From Ancylomarina sp048268005 (GTDB lineage: Bacteria; Bacteroidota; Bacteroidia; Bacteroidales; Marinifilaceae), in the NCBI GenBank assembly GCA_048268005.1, contig JBLWWJ010000005.1:124001-188000 (forward strand): a stretch of 64,000 nt of DNA, in the 5' to 3' direction. Of this stretch, positions 46,653-52,295 are shown in pieces. Below the pieces are notes generated by a model. The model saw nothing but the letters and a program-made list of their open reading frames with translations, made no database searches and was not told the origin of the DNA. The translations under genes and the position numbers were made by a program. The first letter of the stretch is position 1. Each line of letters opens with the position of its first letter.

Positions 46653-46735
46653 AATTGAGACCGATGAGCTGAAGGTTTGAATGGCGTAGAAACCTCCACT
46701 CACCAATCTCAATTCAGTCCCGATAACCATCGGGA
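46653..46735 (-). promoter_or_regulatory. intercistronic hairpins between argC and argD
   Basis: On the transcript (minus) strand, a 7-bp hairpin TCCCGAT/ATCGGGA (46718-46735) is followed by a 16-bp stem whose arms lie at 46699-46714 and 46653-46668, with all positions paired if G-U is allowed. The plus strand of the larger one would have three mismatches, so pairing is better on the transcribed strand. No T-tract, so processing or stabilisation is likelier than termination. Confidence 0.55.
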
Positions 46736-46742
46736 TCATAAT

Positions 46743-47708
46743 TTAAAAAGCTACTGGTTTCAGTCTTAAACCGACATCTTCTGCTAAGCCAAACATGATA
46801 TTCATATTCTGAACAGCCTGGCCTGATGCTCCTTTCAACAGGTTATCTATACTTGAAACAATCAAAAGTTTATCCCCGTGTTTCTCCAAGTGAAGTAGAC
46901 ATTTGTTGGTATTCACAGCCTGTTTCACATCGGTATTCTCATCACTTATGACAACGAAAGGGTGATCCAGATAATAGTTCTGATAATGAACCATAGCTTC
47001 AATCAAACTCCATTCACATTTAGTATAAACAGATGCTAAAATGCCTCGGGAAAAATTCCCTCGGACTGGTACAAAATTTAATGCTTTATTAAAACCCTTT
47101 TGCAAATTCTTCAGACTCTCGTTTATCTCAGCTAAATGCTGATGTTCGAAAGCTTTGTATAATGATACATTATTGTTCTTCCACGAAAAATGAGAGGTTC
47201 CTGTAGGTGCCTGACCAGCTCCTGTAGAACCGGTTATAGCTGTTACATGTACTTCATCTTTTAAGGACTGATGCTTTGCTAGTGGCAATAGAGCTAACTC
47301 AATAGCCGTTGCAAAACAACCTGGATTAGCAATATATTTAGCTTCAGAAATGCTCGTTTTATTCATCTCAGGCAATCCATAAACAAACTCGTGCTCATCG
47401 CTCTCCAACCTGAAATCCATACTCAAATCGATTACTTTCAAATTCTCTGGTAAATTGTTCTTCTCAAAAAAACTTTTGCTTTTACCATGCCCCGAGCAAA
47501 GAAAAATGACATCAACACTTGAAAAGTCAGCTGGTGAGAAATTCAATGAACATTCACCCAATAAGTCTTTATGCACTTTGCTAATTGGCTGTCCATTATG
47601 ACTTGAACTCTGTACAAAAACAATCTTTGCCTCAGGATGCCAAAGCAAGAGTCTCAACAACTCCCCTGCGGTATATCCCGCTCCTCCTATGATTCCTATC
47701 TTTATCAT
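46743..47708 (-). CDS. argC: N-acetyl-gamma-glutamyl-phosphate reductase
   Basis: 321 residues from MIKIGIIGGAGYTAGELLRLL (start 47708, one base after the argG stop; the in-frame ATG at 47720 would overlap argG). Rossmann motif GGAGYTAGE and catalytic cysteine in NPGCFATAIELALLPL; H in the C-terminal PVRGNFSRGI block region. Reduces acylglutamyl phosphate to the semialdehyde with NADPH. Confidence 0.95.
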   Translation of the reverse strand: MIKIGIIGGAGYTAGELLRLLLWHPEAKIVFVQSSSHNGQPISKVHKDLLGECSLNFSPADFSSVDVIFLCSGHGKSKSFFEKNNLPENLKVIDLSMDFRLESDEHEFVYGLPEMNKTSISEAKYIANPGCFATAIELALLPLAKHQSLKDEVHVTAITGSTGAGQAPTGTSHFSWKNNNVSLYKAFEHQHLAEINESLKNLQKGFNKALNFVPVRGNFSRGILASVYTKCEWSLIEAMVHYQNYYLDHPFVVISDENTDVKQAVNTNKCLLHLEKHGDKLLIVSSIDNLLKGASGQAVQNMNIMFGLAEDVGLRLKPVAF

Positions 47709-47709
47709 C

Positions 47710-48909
47710 CTACTTTGCATTTACAGTGTGATAAATCTTCATCGAGTTGGCCAGAATGGTTGTAAAGCCTTTCACGTCATCTGCTGTCCAGCCTTCATTC
47801 TTTTCTCCGTATTGTCCAAAAGCATCGCTCATCAAGTCATTGGGTGTATTCACGCCAACCATTTGATAATATTTAGGATAGAGCATCAACTTCACTTCAC
47901 CTGTAACTGTTTCCTGAGAATCTTCAAGAAAACATTCTATATTTCTCATCAGTGGTTCCAGGTATTGAGCTTCGTGGAGAAGCATACCGTAAAAATCACC
48001 CAACTGATCTTTCCAATGCATTTGCCACTTACTAAGGCAATGCTTTTCAAGCATTTCGTGAGCTTTAAGAATCAAAACCGGTGCTGCTGCTTCGAAAGCA
48101 ACTCTCCCCTTTGTTCCTAAAATGGTATCCCCAATGTGCATATCTCTACCAATTCCGTAGGCAGATCCTATTGTCTCTATGGTTTTAATGGCATCCAACG
48201 GATTATCAAACTCTTGTCCGTTAACAGAAACCAACTCACCTTTTTCAAAACCAATAGTCAACTCACTCGCTTCAGTTTTTGTCACCTGTGAAGGATAAGC
48301 TTCCTCAGGAATGGTTTGATCCGAGACTAAGGTTTCTTTTCCACCAATACTTGTTCCCCAAATTCCAGCATTGATCGAATAAGCCATCTTCTCGAATTCG
48401 TCATCAATCCCTGCTTCTTTCAGGTATTGAATTTCCTCTTCTCTGCTCAATTCCAAATCTCTGGTTGGCGTAATAATCTTGGCATTTGGTGCCATAATTT
48501 GGAAGATTAAATCAAATCTAATTTGATCATTTCCTGCTCCAGTACTACCATGAGCAATATAATCAGCTCCAATTTCGTGCGCGTATTGAGCAATGGCCAT
48601 GGCCTGAAAAGCTCTCTCTGAGCTTACTGATAAAGGGTAACAGTTGTTCTTCAGAACATTTCCCATAATCAGGAACTTAATACACTTTGTGTAATATTCT
48701 TCGGTAAGGTCGATACTAGTATGTTCAACCACACCCAGTTTCTGTGTTTTATTCTCGATAGCGGCTAGCTCTTCATCACTAAATCCGCCTGTATTTCCAA
48801 GTACTGTGTAAACTTTCATGCCCAAATCCTTCGATAAATGAAGGGCACAATAGGTTGTATCTAATCCGCCACTGTAGGCTAAAACGACTTTTTTATCTTT
48901 TGTTATCAT
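47710..48909 (-). CDS. argG: argininosuccinate synthase
   Basis: 399 residues from MITKDKKVVLAYSGGLDTTY (start 48909; the frame extends upstream to 49020 but would overlap the GNAT gene). N-type ATP pyrophosphatase motif AYSGGLDT; STGAGNDQIRF and NAGIWGTS follow. Joins citrulline and aspartate with ATP. Second gene of the operon, 25 bases after the GNAT gene. Confidence 0.96.
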   Translation of the reverse strand: MITKDKKVVLAYSGGLDTTYCALHLSKDLGMKVYTVLGNTGGFSDEELAAIENKTQKLGVVEHTSIDLTEEYYTKCIKFLIMGNVLKNNCYPLSVSSERAFQAMAIAQYAHEIGADYIAHGSTGAGNDQIRFDLIFQIMAPNAKIITPTRDLELSREEEIQYLKEAGIDDEFEKMAYSINAGIWGTSIGGKETLVSDQTIPEEAYPSQVTKTEASELTIGFEKGELVSVNGQEFDNPLDAIKTIETIGSAYGIGRDMHIGDTILGTKGRVAFEAAAPVLILKAHEMLEKHCLSKWQMHWKDQLGDFYGMLLHEAQYLEPLMRNIECFLEDSQETVTGEVKLMLYPKYYQMVGVNTPNDLMSDAFGQYGEKNEGWTADDVKGFTTILANSMKIYHTVNAK

Positions 48910-48934
48910 GATTTTGTCTTTGCTTCTGATTCTA

Positions 48935-49504
48935 CTAAAATGATTCTTGAGGCTTATTCGGATCGCACAACATGCCTGTACACAAGCACATTTTGTGATT
49001 GGTTCTTTGAAGGATGTCATAGTTCACGCATGACGCGCATCCTTGCCAGAAAGACTGATCTGTGGTAAGTTCCGAAAAAGTAACGGGCTTGTAAGCCAGG
49101 TCTGAATTGATCTTCATGACCGCCAAGCTGGTGGTTAATCCGAAGATTTTTGCATTGGGATAACGCCTTCTGGATAATTTGAAAGCAGTTTCCTTAATAT
49201 GCTTGGCTAAACCAACATAACGGTAGTCCGGATGGACAATAAGGCCCGAGTTGGCTACATATAACTCATGTTCCCAGGTTTCTATATAACAAAAACCGAT
49301 GACCTTATCGCCTGCAAAGGCAATAATCGATTTTCCCTCCTGAAGTTTCTGAGCAATGTATAAGGGATTTCTTTTAGCTATCCCTGTTCCTCTTATTTTA
49401 GCAGCTGTTTCAATCATCTCGCAAATCTCAGTCGCATACTTGGTATGTATCACGCCCGATTCGATAACAGCTATGTCTTGTTCTATGTCTACAGTTAATT
49501 CCAT
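48935..49504 (-). CDS. GNAT-family N-acyltransferase heading the arginine operon
   Basis: 189 residues. GNAT core: GDKVIGFCYIETW...LYVANSGLIVHPDYRYVGLAKHIKETAF (acetyl-CoA loop-like YRYVGLA at 95-101). The C-terminus is unusual: cysteines at 156, 159, 173, 175 and 180 (GCASC...CLCTGMLC), which could bind metal. Its place as first gene of an operon with argC/D/B/E but without argA or argJ suggests it makes the N-acylglutamate that starts ornithine synthesis. That role is inference from context. Fourteen bases separate it from a small upstream ORF. Confidence 0.8.
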   Translation of the reverse strand: MELTVDIEQDIAVIESGVIHTKYATEICEMIETAAKIRGTGIAKRNPLYIAQKLQEGKSIIAFAGDKVIGFCYIETWEHELYVANSGLIVHPDYRYVGLAKHIKETAFKLSRRRYPNAKIFGLTTSLAVMKINSDLAYKPVTFSELTTDQSFWQGCASCVNYDILQRTNHKMCLCTGMLCDPNKPQESF

Positions 49505-49518
49505 TTTTTCTTAAATCG

Positions 49519-49659
49519 CTAGGTTTCCCAGAATAAAGCTACGCCTGTCAGGCTTAACCACTTGTTGTTAATGTCAATATCAAAGCTCTCTTTCAAGCCA
49601 TTTGTCAGCTTGTCCTGTCGGAGCCTTAGCCGATCTTCTCTGTTGAATAATGTGTTCAT
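49519..49659 (-). CDS. 46-residue small ORF upstream of the GNAT gene
   Basis: ATG at 49659, TAG at 49519. The first 18 residues MNTLFNREDRLRLRQDKL hold four Arg (7, 10, 12, 14); the rest (GLKESFDIDINNKWLSLTGVALFWE) looks like ordinary protein. It sits after the third terminator and 14 bases before the GNAT start, so it is transcribed with the operon. It could be a real small protein, or a last Arg-sensing leader that controls GNAT translation. Confidence 0.5.
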   Translation of the reverse strand: MNTLFNREDRLRLRQDKLTNGLKESFDIDINNKWLSLTGVALFWET

Positions 49660-49744
49660 CTTGTTTAAATTTTATCTTGATTTAATCTTTAATTTCTTTC
49701 TTTAATTCCCTATAAATCTGAACCTTTTAACGACAATAGGGTAC

Positions 49745-49774
49745 AAAAAAAGCCCACCGTGGTCGACGGCAAGC
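49745..49774 (-). terminator. leader terminator 3 of the arginine operon
   Basis: Minus strand: GCTTGCCGT pairs with ACGGTGGGC (three G-U pairs, no mismatch) around CGACC, followed by seven T. The 5' arm begins at the base after the leader ORF 3 stop, so a ribosome finishing that ORF would cover it. Confidence 0.75.
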
Positions 49775-49885
49775 TTATAAATATCCTATTTGAGCTAATA
49801 GTATATCAGACGACTCATCCGCCCCTTCTGGGTAGCAGTTCGAACGCAAGTGGCGTCGGCTTACTGTGTAGATAGTTGTTGGCAT
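49775..49885 (-). CDS. leader ORF 3 (36 residues, weaker candidate)
   Basis: ATG 49885 to TAA 49775. It begins MPTTIYTVSRRHLRSNCY, with Arg at 10, 11 and 14, far fewer than leaders 1 and 2. Position between terminators 2 and 3 makes a leader role possible, but the stop abuts the 5' arm of terminator 3, so completed translation should weaken rather than favour termination. Possibly an opposite-sense control element or a chance ORF. Confidence 0.35.
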   Translation of the reverse strand: MPTTIYTVSRRHLRSNCYPEGADESSDILLAQIGYL

Positions 49886-49927
49886 ATGAGGTTCTGTTAT
49901 AAATTAAGTTTCAATAAAAAAAAGTTC

Positions 49928-49963
49928 AAAAAAAAGGCTTACCGTTCAAACGGTAAGCCTTTT
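49928..49963 (-). terminator. leader terminator 2 of the arginine operon
   Basis: Minus strand: AAAGGCTTACCGT pairs perfectly with ACGGTAAGCCTTT around TTGA, followed by a run of T. A competing partner for its 5' arm, AAGCGGTAG at 50007-50015, lies inside leader ORF 2 downstream of the Arg codons. Confidence 0.85.
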
Positions 49964-49977
49964 AAAATATATCATGG

Positions 49978-50064
49978 TCAATTCAGACTACACGACAATA
50001 AGACATCTACCGCTTTCTTCGAAAGTGATCTGCGTCGTCGTCGGATATTTAAAAATTGAGTCAT
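49978..50064 (-). CDS. arginine leader peptide 2 (28 residues)
   Basis: ATG 50064 to TGA 49978. MTQFLNIRRRRRSLSKKAV... has five consecutive Arg at codons 8-12 (CGA CGA CGA CGC AGA, 50029-50043), identical in codons and position to leader 1. Terminator 2 follows 15 bases after the stop. A ribosome waiting at the Arg run leaves AAGCGGTAG (50007-50015) free to pair with the terminator's 5' arm; ribosomes that move on cover it. This is the classical attenuator geometry. Confidence 0.8.
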   Translation of the reverse strand: MTQFLNIRRRRRSLSKKAVDVLLSCSLN

Positions 50065-50113
50065 TGGTTCTGTTTTATTCTTTTGGTACTCGATAATTTT
50101 ACTGATTGGGCAT

Positions 50114-50144
50114 AAAAAAAGCCTTCCGGTATAAAGGAAAGCCT
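50114..50144 (-). terminator. leader terminator 1 of the arginine operon
   Basis: Minus strand: AGGCTTTCC pairs with GGAAGGCTT (two G-U) around TTTATACC, followed by a T-run. Its 5' arm can alternatively pair with AAGGAAGC at 50166-50173, which overlaps the leader 1 stop codon. Confidence 0.8.
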
Positions 50145-50171
50145 GGAAAATAATCCACAAACATTGCTTCC

Positions 50172-50225
50172 TTATTGTTTCAATAAAGATCTGCGTCGTC
50201 GTCGAATTATCATTTTTGTAGCCAT
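50172..50225 (-). CDS. arginine leader peptide 1 (17 residues)
   Basis: MATKMIIRRRRRSLLKQ, ATG 50225 to TAA 50172, with five Arg at codons 8-12 (50190-50204). The segment AAGGAAGC overlapping and following the stop pairs with GCTTTCCTT of terminator 1 (one bulge). A ribosome stalled on Arg codons leaves it free to form the antiterminator; a ribosome reaching the stop hides it and lets terminator 1 form. Too short for routine gene calling. Confidence 0.82.
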   Translation of the reverse strand: MATKMIIRRRRRSLLKQ

Positions 50226-50250
50226 GCTTTTTTCTGTTTTTTCGTTGTGA

Positions 50251-50283
50251 CAAATGTAGAGACAATTTTCCGATAAATCCAAA
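50251..50283 (-). promoter_or_regulatory. promoter of the arginine operon leader
   Basis: Minus strand TTTG (50280-50283), 21-base spacer, TACATTTG (50251-50258): a full match to the Bacteroidetes -33/-7 consensus. Transcription is expected to begin near 50244, about 20 nt before leader 1. No second promoter was found between the three terminators. Confidence 0.8.
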
Positions 50284-50714
50284 CGCCTGTTCCAAAAAAA
50301 CAAGTGCAAAGGTTTTCATCAATTCTAAATAAGGAGCTGAAAACACTATAAAACCTAACACTCTTATTTAGATTTAACTTTCCACAAAAAATATAAATAT
50401 GACCCTCCTATTTACCACAAACAGGTATAGAGCATCCCGATTTTTAATGAATGCTTTCCTATAAACAGGTTTAAAAAGATAGAGTAATCATCATTTTTTT
50501 TAGAATCCAATTACAGAATATCCCAATGCCATAAACACCCATTAATAAATTTCAAGAGCCAAATTGTGTATTTAATCAAATCTGCTAATTCATACTAGTT
50601 CATTCTTATAAAAAGAACTAAATTGGGTATTTACCGTACAAAGTAATTACTGTAATCATCACAACACTTATCTGCTTAATTGGTTCTCTCATATTAACCC
50701 TAACAAATAAGACT

Positions 50715-51245
50715 ATGAGCTATTTGAGTAATTTTTTTGTATCCCTTGATCAACTGGGCAACACTTTAGCTGGTGGCAATCCCGATAATACCATATCAGC
50801 AAGGATAGGCTATTACAATTACCATGATGACTATTGCAAGGAGCCAGCCTTACATTGGAAGCTTTTTAGACTTATAGTGGATAAAACATTTTATCCGGTT
50901 GATGGGGAGAGACATTGCCATGAAGCCTACCACAATGACGCTGGCGAATACTTTGATGAAACCAAAAACTGGGCAATAGCGATCTTAGCTGTGTTCATTA
51001 TTCCCAGTTGTATATGCATAGGACTTATTCTATATACCTTATTGGTTATGGGACTGGTTTCTCCAAAACATATCGACCTCACTAAAAATATCAAACAAAA
51101 GATTATCGGAGCTAATAATAGACTAAAAGGGACACTCAATGAATTTAATGAATATGATATTCTAGTCAATGCTGACATCAAGGAGTTGAACTCTGAAACT
51201 CAAACCTTATTGACAACTGTCACCAATATCATTCAATCAGAATAG
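50715..51245 (+). CDS. hypothetical membrane protein with conserved N-terminal soluble block
   Basis: 176 residues. N-terminal block FFVSLDQLGNTLAGGNPDNTISARIGYYNYHDDY...ALHWKLFRLIVDKTFYPVDGERHCHEAYHNDAGE resembles a conserved hypothetical module also seen in phage-related and environmental proteins. One strong membrane helix follows (about 87-112, containing a Cys pair CIC) and then a coiled C-terminal helix. No known activity. The 350 bases upstream (50362-50714) hold no other gene and no clear promoter. Confidence 0.55.
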   Translation: MSYLSNFFVSLDQLGNTLAGGNPDNTISARIGYYNYHDDYCKEPALHWKLFRLIVDKTFYPVDGERHCHEAYHNDAGEYFDETKNWAIAILAVFIIPSCICIGLILYTLLVMGLVSPKHIDLTKNIKQKIIGANNRLKGTLNEFNEYDILVNADIKELNSETQTLLTTVTNIIQSE

Positions 51246-51296
51246 TCAAATAGCAATAAAAAGATAGAAACCTGGATAGAAAAAAGGGCATAAAAA

Positions 51297-51322
51297 AGCA
51301 TCACGTTTAATAAAGTGATGCT
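51297..51322. terminator. bidirectional terminator
   Basis: AGCATCAC pairs with GTGATGCT around TTTAATAAAG-type loop, with A/T runs on the left; lies between convergent genes. Confidence 0.75.
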
Positions 51323-51344
51323 CTAATATGATATCGTAAATGAA

Positions 51345-51809
51345 TTAGACTACTACAGCTTCCTCAGTAAGTGTAGCTTTCTTCGATTTTCGGTACAGGT
51401 AAGAGTTAAAGATATTTCTCTTGGCAAAACGCATTTGCTTATCAGAGTTAATCAACTTTTCAAAAACGTTTCTTTTCACACCAAAGTATTCGTAAGCCGA
51501 TCCATCTAAAAAGGTAATCTCAAGCAAAAGACCTTTGTGCTTATAGTCATCAATACCAACTTGAGTTGTTGTGTGCTCATACTCCTCCAGGTTTGCAGCT
51601 TTAGTCTCAGGAGCAATACTTACCAGAAAATGATAAGCATCTATAATCTGACGACTTTTTAATTCAGCCTCTTCATACAATTCATGTCCTTCGGGAAATT
51701 TATCGGTATGCCATTCTTTAACCAAATTTCTATAGGTTTTCTTTAATTGTTTAAGATCAGTGTCTTGATCAACATTAAACAATTTCTTGTATTCATTAAT
51801 ACGCTTCAT
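51345..51809 (-). CDS. J-like domain plus KTSC domain protein
   Basis: 154 residues. Residues 5-60 follow the J-domain pattern (YKKLFNVDQDTDLKQLKKTYRNLVKEWHTDKFPEG...AYHFL), but the HPD motif is H34-T35-D36, so stimulation of Hsp70 is doubtful. Residues about 92-142 are a KTSC domain (LLLEITFLDGSAYEYFGVKRNVFEKLINSDKQMRFAKRNIFNSYLYRK), a module linked to RNA or nucleic-acid functions. The combination is uncommon; function unknown. Confidence 0.75.
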   Translation of the reverse strand: MKRINEYKKLFNVDQDTDLKQLKKTYRNLVKEWHTDKFPEGHELYEEAELKSRQIIDAYHFLVSIAPETKAANLEEYEHTTTQVGIDDYKHKGLLLEITFLDGSAYEYFGVKRNVFEKLINSDKQMRFAKRNIFNSYLYRKSKKATLTEEAVVV

Positions 51810-51895
51810 AGATGCTTCCTTTGTAAATTTCCTCTCAGTAGATTCTCAGGTGTTTTTAATGGCACACCCATGCCCGTTTTTTTTCAAAACAGCCG

Positions 51896-51903
51896 CAAAC
51901 ATA
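51896..51903 (-). promoter_or_regulatory. -7 box of the J-like/KTSC gene
   Basis: Minus-strand TATGTTTG; the resulting leader of about 80 nt contains GGCATGGGTGTGCC, a small hairpin. The rest of 51904-52295 has no gene, and no box I can support for the following vWA gene. Confidence 0.5.
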
Positions 51904-52295
51904 GACAATTAAAAGTTCTGAATACGTTCTAATAACTCTTTTATCCTTATTTATTTTCTACTATTCAAAATGACTTGCTTTAAAAGTTCCTCAACTGAGA
52001 GTCTCACTCCTTTTATGATCCAAAGATTCAGCAAGAAGAATAGAAATAATTATTATTAATTACGAACTGGAAAAAGTTTAGACTGTGCTATAACCCTTTT
52101 TTGTATGCTAGTAATTCTATGTTAAATAATCTTAACAAATAAATCATCAACTTAGTTTTTTCATATATTAACACATAACAAATCATTATGTGAGCTAATT
52201 CAGCTTACTCCGGATGTATGATATCCAATTCTGGATAGTTAACCACCAATACACCCTTTAAGAGAATCAAATTAATTTAAACGAAAACTAAGCTT

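Noticed and set aside
49850..50059. 69-codon plus-strand ORF in the arginine leader
   Set aside because: Antisense to the leader modules, Lys/Arg-rich from terminator sequence, no promoter.
49978..50361. 127-codon minus-strand frame running through the arginine leader
   Set aside because: It starts upstream of the promoter at 50251-50283, so the mapped-by-consensus transcript would not include its ATG. Only its last 28 codons (leader peptide 2) have a leader-like start and Arg run.
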